A stretch of 64,000 nucleotides of DNA from VBDM01 sp963699535 (lineage in GTDB: Bacteria; Pseudomonadota; Gammaproteobacteria; Burkholderiales; SG8-39): NCBI GenBank assembly GCA_963699535.1, contig CAVOUJ010000017.1, positions 31,302 through 95,301 on the forward strand. The letters run 5' to 3'. Shown one piece after another: positions 8,461-16,152 of the stretch. The position numbers and the translations under genes are program-made. The notes beneath the pieces were generated by a model. The model saw nothing but the letters and a program-made list of their open reading frames with translations. It was not told where the DNA came from and searched no databases. How positions within the stretch are numbered: the first letter of the stretch is position 1; each line of letters opens with the position of its first letter.

Positions 8461-9183
8461 GCAGCCTTGTCGACCGGATCGACGCGCTTCTCCCGCAGAC
8501 GCAGTGCACGAAATGCGGCTACCCCGCCTGCAGGCCCTACGCCGAAGCGATCGCGAACGGCGAGGCGGACATCAATCGCTGCCCCCCCGGCGGCGAGGCG
8601 GGCGTGGGCAAGCTCGCGGCGCTCCTCGGCCGCGAGGCCAAGCCCCTCGACCTCTCTCGCGGGGTCGAGCAGCCGCGCCGCGTTGCACTGATCGACGAGG
8701 CTCGCTGCATCGGCTGCACACTCTGCATCCAGGCCTGCCCGGTGGATGCGATCGTCGGCGCGGCGAGGCTGATGCACACGGTGGTGACGGAGCTTTGCTC
8801 GGGCTGCGACCTGTGCGTTCCGCCCTGCCCGGTGGATTGCATCGAAATGGTGCCCGCGACCGGCGATGACGCGCTCTGGGACCGGCCGCGGGCGGATGCG
8901 GCTCGCGAGCGCTTCGAGCTGCGCCGTGCGCGTCTGGAGCGCGAGCGCAGCGACCGCGCCGAGCGCCTGGCGCAGCGCGCCCTCGAGGCGAGACGCTCCG
9001 ATCCGGAGGCCGAGGAAGAAACGCGCGATCATCCAGGCGGCGATCGAGCGGGCGCGGGCGAAGCGCGCCGCGGTCGCGCCGCGAAACACCGAGAATCTCG
9101 CCGCCGACGCTCAGGCGCGGATCGCCGAAGTCGACGCCCGCCGGGCGCGGATCAAGAAGGCGATCGAAGACGCAAGAGGCTGA
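8457..9183 (+). CDS. rnfB: RnfB/RsxB-like electron-transport ferredoxin, frame break
   Basis: The roughly 240-residue iron-sulfur protein has an N-terminal CTKCGYPACRPYAEAI cluster domain with RCPPGGE, then two [4Fe-4S] ferredoxin motifs, CIGCTLCIQACPVD and CSGCDLCVPPCPVD. A charged helical tail follows. The frame breaks near 9018; the downstream frame gives the expected tail (AIIQAAIERARAKR, then NTENLAADAQARIAEVDARR), typical of betaproteobacterial RnfB. The N-terminal membrane anchor of classical RnfB is absent and no other rnf gene lies nearby. Instead nth follows after 7 nt, an arrangement common in betaproteobacteria. It overlaps pyrD by 4 nt. Its electron partner here is unknown. Confidence 0.85.
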
Positions 9184-9190
9184 AGGCCCC

Positions 9191-9826
9191 GTGAACGCCG
9201 AAAAGCGCCGCAAGATCTTCGAGCGCCTGCGCTCGGCAAATCCGAATCCGACCACCGAGCTCGCGTATCGAACGCCTTTCGAGCTGCTGGTGTCGGTCAT
9301 TCTGTCCGCGCAGGCGACCGACAGGAGCGTGAATCTCGCCACCGAAAAGCTCTACAAGGTGGCTTCCACTCCGCAGCAGTTTCTCGCGCTCGGCATGGAG
9401 GGTCTGGTCGAGCACATCCGCACGATCGGCCTGTACCGCTCCAAAGCCAGGCACATCCTCGAGACCTGCCGCCTGCTCTGCGAGCGCCACGGCGGACAGG
9501 TCCCGCAATCGCGGGAGGCGCTGGAAGCTCTGCCCGGCGTCGGCCGGAAAACCGCAAACGTGATCCTCAACACGGCCTTCGGCCACCCGACGATCGCGGT
9601 GGATACGCACATCTTTCGCGTCGCCAATCGCACCGGCCTCGCGCCGGGAAAGGACGTGCGCGAGGTCGAGGACAAGCTGCTGAAATTCGTCCCGGAGACT
9701 TTCCTGAAGAATGCTCATCACTGGCTGATCCTGCACGGGCGCTACGTGTGCAAGGCGAGAAAGCCGGATTGCCCGGCCTGCGTGATCAGGGACCTGTGCG
9801 AATACCGGGGAAAGACTACCGAATAA
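9191..9826 (+). CDS. nth: Endonuclease III (DNA glycosylase/AP lyase)
   Basis: The 211-residue base-excision repair enzyme removes oxidised pyrimidines and cleaves the abasic site. It shows the helix-hairpin-helix LPGVGRKTANVILN with the catalytic lysine, the downstream catalytic aspartate in VDTHIFRVANR, and the C-terminal [4Fe-4S] loop CKARKPDCPACVIRDLC. Length equals the family norm. It follows rnfB by 7 nt. Its last bases overlap the 3' end of the convergent cytochrome gene by 11 nt. Confidence 0.96.
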   Translation: MNAEKRRKIFERLRSANPNPTTELAYRTPFELLVSVILSAQATDRSVNLATEKLYKVASTPQQFLALGMEGLVEHIRTIGLYRSKARHILETCRLLCERHGGQVPQSREALEALPGVGRKTANVILNTAFGHPTIAVDTHIFRVANRTGLAPGKDVREVEDKLLKFVPETFLKNAHHWLILHGRYVCKARKPDCPACVIRDLCEYRGKTTE

Positions 9827-10136
9827 CGTGCAGGGAGCCTTTTTGACTCGCGTAGAAGGCGGCGAGGTCCGCAATGTCCTGCGGGGTGAGATTCCCGACC
9901 TGCCCCGCCATGATCGGGTTCTTGCGCGCGCCGGACTTGTAGTCGCGCAGCGCTTTCAGCAGGTAATCGTAGTGCTGCCCGGCGAGCCGCGGAAAATCCG
10001 GCCCGGCGGGGCTGTTTCCATCGGGTCCGTGGCATGCGGCGCAGGCCTGCGATTTCGCCTTCCCCTGCGCGGCGTCGCCCGCGGCCAGGGCCGGCGAAGC
10101 GGCGAAGGCGAGGACGAGCGCGAGAATTGCTTTCAT
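9816..10136 (-). CDS. Periplasmic class I cytochrome c
   Basis: The 106-residue single-heme cytochrome has a signal peptide (MKAILALVLAFAASPALAA), the heme site CAACHGPDG near residue 32, and a distal methionine probably in NPIMAGQVGNLT. The pattern GPDFPRLAGQHYDYLLKALRDYKSG resembles the c4/c553 families. It begins with an ATGA overlap with the upstream cytochrome gene, so the two are translated together as a small electron-transfer unit. The terminal oxidase or reductase it serves is not in the window. Confidence 0.88.
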   Translation of the reverse strand: MKAILALVLAFAASPALAAGDAAQGKAKSQACAACHGPDGNSPAGPDFPRLAGQHYDYLLKALRDYKSGARKNPIMAGQVGNLTPQDIADLAAFYASQKGSLHVIR

Positions 10137-10459
10137 TTGCCCGCCTTTCCCGCGCGCCCATAGTAGGCGGCGACGTCGGCCATGTCCTGATCGCTGAGAC
10201 TCTTGGCGATTCCCTGCATGCTCGGATGGCTGCGCTCGCCGGCTCTGTAGGCCTGCAGCGCCTTGACGAGGTACTCGGGCGACTGCCCCGCGATCATGGG
10301 CACCGAGTACACCTCGGGGAATACCGTCTTGTACATCGGAATGCCGTGGCAGCCGATGCACATCGAGACCTTTCCCTTGGCGGCTTCGGCGTTTCCCGTC
10401 TGTGCGTGGACAGCGGCGCAGGCCAGCAGAAACGGGACCAGAGCGAGCGATTTTTTCAT
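10133..10459 (-). CDS. Periplasmic class I cytochrome c
   Basis: The 108-residue paralogue of the next cytochrome has a signal peptide (MKKSLALVPFLLACAAVHA), heme site CIGCHGIP near residue 34, and candidate methionine ligands in VPMIAGQSPEYLVKALQAYRAGERSHPSMQGIA. The ATG at 10459 is preferred over an in-frame start 42 nt upstream because it begins the signal peptide and has a GGAAGAG site. The pair may have arisen by tandem duplication and together could mimic a diheme c4-type cytochrome. Confidence 0.88.
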   Translation of the reverse strand: MKKSLALVPFLLACAAVHAQTGNAEAAKGKVSMCIGCHGIPMYKTVFPEVYSVPMIAGQSPEYLVKALQAYRAGERSHPSMQGIAKSLSDQDMADVAAYYGRAGKAGK

Positions 10460-10500
10460 TGATTTGATGGGAACTCTTCCCGGCCAAAAAAAGCTGCGCA

Positions 10501-10506
10501 ATTCTA
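10501..10506 (-). promoter_or_regulatory. Candidate -10 element for the cytochrome c pair
   Basis: On the minus strand TAGAAT is followed by GC-rich TGCGC, 41 nt before the ATG at 10459. A seven-base T-run lies between it and the gene. The upstream amidase stops at 10514, so the cytochrome pair may have its own promoter. No strong -35 is visible. Confidence 0.3.
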
Positions 10507-10513
10507 TCCCAGG

Positions 10514-11243
10514 TTAAAGCGGACGCAAAGCGGCAGTGCGGGCGGCTCCTCCGGGCAGGCAGCGGTCCAATCCGGCGGCCACGGCGGCAGCGATGCGCTG
10601 GCGCACGCTCTCCTTCTGCATTTCCAGTTCTTCGTTGCGGTTGAGAATCACTCCGGCTTCGAGGAGCACGGCGGGTGTTCGCGCCGTCTTCAGCACAATG
10701 AGGTTGTCGTAGTAGTGGACCCCGTTCAGCTTGTCCGCAAACGGCTTCCGCTCGCCCGGAATCGGGTCGGCGTGATAGAGCGAAGGCGAGAAACCGGCGC
10801 GGCGCATCTCCTCGCCGATCGCGGAAGCGCAGGCGAGACTGCGGCGAAGCGAAAGGTCCTTTGCGCGAGACGAACAGCGAGAATCCCGAGTAGCGATCGC
10901 AATACAGGCGCTCGACTCCTTCGTGCTCCCAGGTCTGGAGGAAGTGCGGCTGTACCGAATCGTGATGCACCGAAAGGAGAAAGCCCGCCTTCGCGCCGGC
11001 CATGGAGCGCGCCGCAAGCCTCGACATGAGGCCGTCGAATCCGATCAGGAAGCTGGCCAGTCCCTTTGCGAGAACTGCGGAATCGATTTCCAGGGCGAGG
11101 TCCCTGTTGAACTCGAGCTCGGCGCGCCCGCGCGCGCTGGTGGCGCCGGGCTCCTCATGGTAGTGACCTACGTCAATGGCCACGGTGGTCTGCGCCTGGA
11201 CCGATGCCGCGGCAAGCGAGAAGGCAAAGAGGACAATTCGCAC
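10514..11243 (-). CDS. N-acetylmuramoyl-L-alanine amidase (Amidase_3), frame break
   Basis: This exported zinc amidase, about 240 residues, cleaves the stem peptide from murein. The signal peptide MRIVLFAFSLAAASVQA is followed by IDVGHYHEEPGA with the first zinc histidine, the glutamate of GRAELEFN, SVHHDS with the second zinc histidine, and the catalytic glutamate in LLEAGVILNR near the C terminus. The frame breaks near 10860, after FVSRK. The continuing frame supplies SLACASAIGEEMRRAGF, as expected for the family. The start is a GTG at 11243. There is no obvious AMIN or LysM targeting domain, so how it finds the wall is unclear. Confidence 0.82.
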
Positions 11244-11318
11244 GCACGGATTGTGCGCGAGCCGCGCCCGGGCTGCAAGAAGCCGCTAAAATGGCGCATC
11301 GACCAAAGGACAGAACCC

Positions 11319-12164
11319 ATGCGCTTCAGCGGTTCCGACGCATACGTTTCCACCGACGACCTGACCCTTGCGGTCAACGCTGCCATCAAGCTTGAGCGCC
11401 CGCTGCTGGTGAAGGGCGAGCCCGGGACCGGGAAAACGATGCTCGCGGTGGAGGTGGCGAAATCGCTCGGACTGCCGCTGCTCGAATGGCACATCAAGTC
11501 CACCACCAAGGCGCAGCAGGGCTTGTACGAGTACGACGCGGTGAGCCGTCTGCGCGATTCGCAGCTGGGCGACTCTCGCGTGCAGGAGATCCGCAACTAC
11601 ATCGTCAAGGGAATGCTGTGGCAGGCGTTCACGTCGGCGACCCCGGTCGTGCTGCTCATCGACGAGATCGACAAGGCCGACATCGAGTTCCCGAACGACC
11701 TCCTGCGCGAGCTCGATCGCATGGAATTCTTCGTCTATGAGACGCGCGAGCTGATCAAGGCGAAGAGCCGCCCGGTCGTGTTCATCACCTCGAACAACGA
11801 AAAGGAGCTGCCCGACGCATTCCTGCGGCGCTGCTTCTTCCACTACATCCGCTTCCCCGACAAGGAGACGATGGAGAGAATCGTCGAGGTCCACTTCCCG
11901 GGGCTGAAGAAGTCGCTCCTGCGCGAGGCCCTCGAAGTGTTCTTCGAGGTGCGCGAAGTCCCCGGCCTGAAGAAGAAACCCTCGACTTCGGAGCTGCTCG
12001 ACTGGCTGAAGCTCCTCCTCGCCGAGGACATCCCCCCCGAGGCGCTCAGAAGCAAGGATCGCAAGACGATCATCCCTCCCCTGCACGGCGCGCTGCTCAA
12101 GAACGAGCAGGACGTGCACCTCTTCGAACGCCTGGTGTTCATGACGCGCGCCAAGACTAGCTGA
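11319..12164 (+). CDS. MoxR-family AAA+ ATPase
   Basis: The 281-residue cytoplasmic ATPase is a chaperone-like partner of VWA proteins, involved in metal-cofactor insertion or complex assembly in related systems. It has Walker A GEPGTGKT near residue 33, Walker B LLIDEIDKAD, sensor 1 in VVFITSNNEKELPDAFLRRC, and the arginine finger region in that same segment. The C-terminal part LKKKPSTSELLDWLKLLL is typical of MoxR proteins with CoxD/APE2220-like architecture. The usual partner, a VWA protein, lies at 14103, separated by an outer-membrane-like gene and an oppositely oriented receptor gene. A TAAAAT element at 11287-11292 is a possible -10. Confidence 0.88.
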   Translation: MRFSGSDAYVSTDDLTLAVNAAIKLERPLLVKGEPGTGKTMLAVEVAKSLGLPLLEWHIKSTTKAQQGLYEYDAVSRLRDSQLGDSRVQEIRNYIVKGMLWQAFTSATPVVLLIDEIDKADIEFPNDLLRELDRMEFFVYETRELIKAKSRPVVFITSNNEKELPDAFLRRCFFHYIRFPDKETMERIVEVHFPGLKKSLLREALEVFFEVREVPGLKKKPSTSELLDWLKLLLAEDIPPEALRSKDRKTIIPPLHGALLKNEQDVHLFERLVFMTRAKTS

Positions 12165-12215
12165 GCCGAAACTGCGAATCCTGCATGCCTTCCACGCGAT
12201 GAGGCATTGGCGGCA

Positions 12216-13067
12216 ATGCAGGTGAGCGCGAGTATCGGACGCCTTATCGCGCTCGCCGCCTTGTTTGTCCCGTCCGTCGCCCTGGCTCAGCAGCCAGCAA
12301 CCGCGGAAACCGGGGAGCCGAACCTCGCGCAGTCAACTCCGGGCGGCGCCCGCCTGACGGATTCCGAATCTCCCCGCACCTCGGAAAAGCAGACTGGACG
12401 GGTCGAGCTGAAGCGCTGGAACACCTCGCGCGGAACGTCCGAGGAGTCGACCCAGACCAATCTGCGGCTCGAGGCCTTCCTCGACGGGACTGTCGATCTC
12501 CTGCGCCTCGACCTTCCGTTTCCCGATGAAGAGACGGACTTCAGCGGCAGCCCGTTCAGCCCGCGCATGGGAGACATCAAGGTCCGGACCCGATTCCGCG
12601 CGGTGAAATCAGGCGAGCTTTCCTTTTCCTCGTTTGTCGAGGCGATTTTCCCGACCGCCGCCGACGATCTCGGCAGCGGCAAGTATCAGCTGAGCGCCGG
12701 ACTGAGGATGCTCGCGCGGGTGAGCCCGCCGTTCCTCGATCCCGCGACCCACAGGATGCAGTTCGAGGCCCAGGTGTCCCAGGTCAATTCGGTCGCCGGC
12801 GACCCGGACCGCAAGGACATCAATGCCACCAAGTTCGAATTCACCCTCTACGATCTCTGGCATGGCAGGTACACGATGAAGGTGAAGCTGAAACCGAATG
12901 TTGACTGGATCCAGGACAAGACAGGCGCCGTTGCCGAGATGGAGATAGGCATGCTCATGGCGAACTGGCGAACCTGGCTCATGGCGGGCCGCCGCGCCTG
13001 GGGGCCCTCGGGGATCCAGGCGACCTACGACACCCGGGTCGAGCTCGGGCTGGCGCGGACGTATTGA
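12216..13067 (+). CDS. Exported protein, probably outer-membrane beta-barrel; function unknown
   Basis: The 283-residue protein was not recognised. The N terminus (MQVSASIGRLIALAALFVPSVALAQ) is a signal peptide, and the next 50 residues are polar and low in structure. From about residue 75 the sequence alternates polar and hydrophobic residues (LRLEAFLDGTVDLLRLDLPFP, KVRTRFRAV, FSSFVEAIFPTA), a pattern suggesting strands. It ends TRVELGLARTY with an aromatic C-terminal residue, as in outer-membrane barrels. The ATG at 12216 is preferred to a TTG 9 nt upstream. It sits between the MoxR and VWA genes and may have been inserted there or may work with them. Confidence 0.6.
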   Translation: MQVSASIGRLIALAALFVPSVALAQQPATAETGEPNLAQSTPGGARLTDSESPRTSEKQTGRVELKRWNTSRGTSEESTQTNLRLEAFLDGTVDLLRLDLPFPDEETDFSGSPFSPRMGDIKVRTRFRAVKSGELSFSSFVEAIFPTAADDLGSGKYQLSAGLRMLARVSPPFLDPATHRMQFEAQVSQVNSVAGDPDRKDINATKFEFTLYDLWHGRYTMKVKLKPNVDWIQDKTGAVAEMEIGMLMANWRTWLMAGRRAWGPSGIQATYDTRVELGLARTY

Positions 13068-13093
13068 ACGCGCGCCGGGGGCTGCTGAGGAAG

Positions 13094-14050
13094 CTACTCG
13101 ACCTTGATACCGGCAGCCTTGATGACCGGCCACCACTTGTCGATCTCGGCCTTGTGGAAGGCCGCCAGGCCTTCGGGCGTCTGCAGCTCGCGCGGGGCGA
13201 CGTCCAGGCCCAGCTCGGCGAAACGCGCCTTGATCGCCGGATCGGCGAGCGCCTCGACCATCGCGCCGTTGAGCTTCGCGACGACAGGCTTCGGGATGCC
13301 CCTCGGGCCGAACAGCCCGAACCAGCCGGCGGCGTAGAGCCCCGGTATTCCCGCTTCGTCCGACGTCGGCACGTCGGGCACGACCGCGGAGCGCTTGGGC
13401 GAGAGGTTGGCGAAGACCTTGACCGCTCTGGCGCGCGCTTGCGGCAGCGCCGCGGCGGCCTGGAGGATCATCAGGTCGACCTGCCCGCCGAGCATCGCCT
13501 GCATCGCCGGCCCGGCGCCACGGAAGGGGACGAACGTGAGCGTCGTCCCCGTGGCCTGCTGCATCTGGATGCCTGCGAGCTTCGCCGCCGCGGTCTGCTC
13601 GACCAGCGTCGCCTTTCCCGGATTGGCCTTCATCCACGCCACCAGCCCCTTCAGGTCGCTCGCTGGGAAGTCCTTGCGCGCGATCATCAGCTGTGGGTTG
13701 ATCGACATCAGGCCGATCGGCTCGAAGTCTTTCTGCAGGTCGTAGTTCAGCGGGTAGATGATGTTGCCGACGTGCGTGTCCCACTGGCCGATGTCGATGG
13801 TGTAGCCGTCGGGATTGGCGCGCGCCACGCGCCCCAGCGCGATGCTGCCGCCGGCGCCGCCGACGTTCTCGATGACCACCGTCTGCCCGAGCGGCGCTCG
13901 CATGCGCTCGGCGATGATGCGCGCGGTGGTGTCGGTCGAGCCGCCGGGCGGGAACGGCGAGATGAGCGTGACCGGCCGCGTCGGAAAATTCTGTGCAGCG
14001 GCGAAGCCGGCAAAGGCCGCGAGTGCGGCCGAAATCACGAATCTGATCAT
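13094..14050 (-). CDS. Bug-family periplasmic solute receptor (TctC-like)
   Basis: The 318-residue receptor of the tripartite tricarboxylate transporter family binds small carboxylates in the periplasm. It carries a signal peptide (MIRFVISAALAAFAGFAAA), then the family start QNFPTRPVTLISPFPPGGSTDTTARI, QTVVIENVGGAGGS, NPDGYTIDIG, VPFRGAGPAMQAMLGGQVDLM, and PDVPTSDEAGIPGLYAAGWFGLFGPRG. No transporter membrane subunits lie beside it, which is common for Bug proteins. It is oriented against the surrounding MoxR and VWA genes and ends 27 nt from the convergent upstream gene. Confidence 0.92.
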   Translation of the reverse strand: MIRFVISAALAAFAGFAAAQNFPTRPVTLISPFPPGGSTDTTARIIAERMRAPLGQTVVIENVGGAGGSIALGRVARANPDGYTIDIGQWDTHVGNIIYPLNYDLQKDFEPIGLMSINPQLMIARKDFPASDLKGLVAWMKANPGKATLVEQTAAAKLAGIQMQQATGTTLTFVPFRGAGPAMQAMLGGQVDLMILQAAAALPQARARAVKVFANLSPKRSAVVPDVPTSDEAGIPGLYAAGWFGLFGPRGIPKPVVAKLNGAMVEALADPAIKARFAELGLDVAPRELQTPEGLAAFHKAEIDKWWPVIKAAGIKVE

Positions 14051-14082
14051 CGCGCTCTCCTCGTGTTGAATTGCAAGGGCTT

Positions 14083-14088
14083 ACAATA
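14083..14088 (+). promoter_or_regulatory. Candidate -10 element for the VWA gene
   Basis: TACAAT is enclosed by GGGCT and AGCCC, which form a short inverted repeat. It lies 14 nt before the ATG at 14103, implying a leader of only a few bases. The divergent Bug gene starts at 14050. No convincing -35 is seen. Confidence 0.35.
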
Positions 14089-14102
14089 GCCCCACCGACC
14101 CT

Positions 14103-15278
14103 ATGCTGATCGACTTCTTCCTCAAGCTCAAGAGCCACAAGCTCCCGGTCTCGATCAGGGAGTACCTGACGCTGCTCGAGGCGATGCAGAAGAACGTGAT
14201 CTCGCCCTCGATCGACGAGTTCTACTACCTGTCACGCACCGCGCTGGTGAAGGACGAGAACAACTTCGACAAATTTGACCGCGCCTTCGGCGAGTATTTC
14301 AAGGGCATCGAGTCGATCGCGGGCGCGGAGTTCGACGTGCCGCTCGAGTGGCTGCTGAAGCAGGCGGAGCTGAACCTCTCGCCCGAGGAGAAAGCGATGA
14401 TCGAGGCCATGGGCGGCTGGGACAAGCTCATGGAAACGCTCAAGAAGCGGCTCGAGGAGCAGAAAGGCCGCCACCAGGGCGGCAACAAGTGGATCGGCAC
14501 TGCCGGCACCTCGCCCTTCGGCGCCTACGGCTACAACCCCGAGGGCGTGCGCATCGGCCAGGACAAGTCGCGCAACCGCAGCGCCGTGAAGGTGTGGGAC
14601 GCGCGCGAATACCGCAATCTGGACGATTCCGTCGAGCTGGGCACTCGCAACATCAAGGTCGCGCTGCGGCGCCTGCGCAAGTTCGCGCGCGAAGGCGCCC
14701 CGGAGGAACTCGACCTCGACACGACGATCGACAAGACCGCGAGGAACGCGGGCTGGCTCGACCTGCACATGCGCCCGGAGCGGCACAACGCGGTCAAGGT
14801 GCTCATGTTCCTGGACATCGGCGGCACGATGGACGACCACATCAAGCTGTGCGAGGAGCTGTTCAGCGCGGCAAAGACCGAGTTCAAGCACCTCGAGTAC
14901 TTCTACTTCCACAACTGCCTCTACGATTACGTGTGGAAGGACAACCGGCGCCGGCACGCCGAGCGCACCCGCACCTTGGACATCATGCACAAGTACGGGC
15001 ACGACTATAAGCTCGTCTTCGTCGGGGATGCGACCATGAGCCCGTACGAGATCCTGCAGCCGGGAGGCTCGATCGAGTACTCGAACGACGAGGCGGGCTC
15101 GGTGTGGCTGAAGCGCATGCTCGAGGTCTACCACAAGGCCGTGTGGCTCAACCCCGAGCCCGAGGAGATCTGGCCCTACCGCCAGTCGATCGGCATCATC
15201 AGGGAGATCATGGGCGGGCGCATGTACCCGACGACGATCGTGGGACTGGAGCGCGCGATGCGCTCGCTGGTCAAGTAG
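14103..15278 (+). CDS. VWA-domain protein (CoxE-like), probable MoxR partner
   Basis: The 391-residue protein has the shape of VWA proteins paired with MoxR ATPases. A helical N-terminal region (MLIDFFLKLKSHKLPVSIREYLTLLEAM) precedes a Gly-rich linker and a VWA fold from about residue 230. The metal site begins VLMFLDIGGTMDDHI, where the usual DxSxS is DIGGT, a degenerate form; MSPYEILQPGGSI later in the domain supplies other site residues. The MoxR gene is 1.9 kb upstream on the same strand. It is cytoplasmic by appearance. The cofactor or complex on which the pair acts cannot be told from this locus. Confidence 0.82.
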   Translation: MLIDFFLKLKSHKLPVSIREYLTLLEAMQKNVISPSIDEFYYLSRTALVKDENNFDKFDRAFGEYFKGIESIAGAEFDVPLEWLLKQAELNLSPEEKAMIEAMGGWDKLMETLKKRLEEQKGRHQGGNKWIGTAGTSPFGAYGYNPEGVRIGQDKSRNRSAVKVWDAREYRNLDDSVELGTRNIKVALRRLRKFAREGAPEELDLDTTIDKTARNAGWLDLHMRPERHNAVKVLMFLDIGGTMDDHIKLCEELFSAAKTEFKHLEYFYFHNCLYDYVWKDNRRRHAERTRTLDIMHKYGHDYKLVFVGDATMSPYEILQPGGSIEYSNDEAGSVWLKRMLEVYHKAVWLNPEPEEIWPYRQSIGIIREIMGGRMYPTTIVGLERAMRSLVK

Positions 15279-15291
15279 CGGGGCGCAAGAG

Positions 15292-15654
15292 GTGAGCAAG
15301 CCGCTCGCACCGTCAGCGTTCCTTGCCCTCGCGTTGAGCTTCGTGGCCTGCAGCGCCGTTGCGCAAAAGCCGCCGAAAGCCCTCTGGGGAGCGATCGCCT
15401 ACAGCACCAAGACCGGCGCCTATGGGTACGCGGTGGACTACGCGACCAAGCGCGCCGCCGAGACCGAAGCCTTCCGCATCTGCGGCACCAACTGCGACCT
15501 GGTCCGCAGCTTCCGCAACGGCTGCGCCGCGGTCGCGACGCGGGAGAAACGTATCGCCTCGGACACGGGCGCGTCGCGCGAGATCGCGCAGGCCAAGGCG
15601 CTCAAGAAGTGCGGCGACCGGTGCACGATCGCCGTGTGGGCCTGCACGAAGTAA
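15292..15654 (+). CDS. DUF4189-domain secreted protein
   Basis: The 120-residue protein has a signal peptide (MSKPLAPSAFLALALSFVACSAVAQ) and a DUF4189 domain marked by WGAIAYSTKTGAYGYAVDY, AAETEAFRICG, CAAVA and KKCGDRCTIAVWAC. Five cysteines in the mature part suggest disulfide bonds and a periplasmic or extracellular place. The function of the family is not established. The start is a GTG at 15292 after GGGGCGCAAGAGG, 13 nt past the VWA gene stop, so the two may be cotranscribed. It converges with the next gene. Confidence 0.78.
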   Translation: MSKPLAPSAFLALALSFVACSAVAQKPPKALWGAIAYSTKTGAYGYAVDYATKRAAETEAFRICGTNCDLVRSFRNGCAAVATREKRIASDTGASREIAQAKALKKCGDRCTIAVWACTK

Positions 15655-15681
15655 GCTCTCGCGGATTCAGTCGGGTGGCGA

Positions 15682-16152
15682 TCAGCCCGTCGAGCATGCG
15701 ACAAGGTCCATTGCCGACAGATTGTAGATCCGCCCGAAACCGGCGACGAAGCGCACCTCGCGCGGAGCGATGCGCCAGAACGAGAAGTCGGGAAGCTCGA
15801 AGTTGATTCTCTGTTCCGGGAATCTTTGCAGCCAGGACTTCCTCAACTCCGGCTCTTCCCCCTGCAACTGCTCTGCTCCCCCCCGGATCGACACTCTCAT
15901 CAGGGTGAAGGGATCCGCCCGGCCGTCGTCGGTCTCCGCGATCGACAGCGCGACCCGCGCATCCTTCGCCATGTCCTGCGTGTGCCACGCCAGCCGGCTC
16001 ACGTGCACGTGAAAGGCCGAAAAGTCCGGCGCCGGCAGGTAGAGCGTCATCGACACCATCGGCGCGCCCTGCCGCAATGTTGCGAGGTGCGCCACGCGCA
16101 CCTTTCGCAGAAGGCTGGCGAGAGCGCTGAGAGTCTCCGAATCCGCTTTCAG
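15682..16152 (-). CDS. Pyridoxamine-phosphate-oxidase-like FMN-binding split-barrel protein
   Basis: The roughly 156-residue protein has the split-barrel pattern of PNPOx/HugZ-like proteins: LLRKVRVAHLATLRQGAPMVSMTLYLPA at the N terminus, LAWHTQDMAKDARVALSI, and a C-terminal IAPREVRFVAGFGRIYNLS typical of HugZ-like heme or flavin proteins. The reading frame has no ATG, GTG or TTG at the expected place. The best start is a CTG at 16152 that overlaps the tctA stop as CTGA, with GGGGAGGAG just upstream. It is the last gene of the tctCBA run. A role in that operon is not evident, and it could be a heme-utilisation or general stress protein. Confidence 0.7.
   Translation of the reverse strand: MKADSETLSALASLLRKVRVAHLATLRQGAPMVSMTLYLPAPDFSAFHVHVSRLAWHTQDMAKDARVALSIAETDDGRADPFTLMRVSIRGGAEQLQGEEPELRKSWLQRFPEQRINFELPDFSFWRIAPREVRFVAGFGRIYNLSAMDLVACSTG

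Noticed and set aside
8457..9183. RnfB gene and the ferredoxin operon at 23.6-31.2 kb as parts of one system
   Set aside because: They are 14 kb apart on different strands with unrelated genes between, so a link is only speculative.
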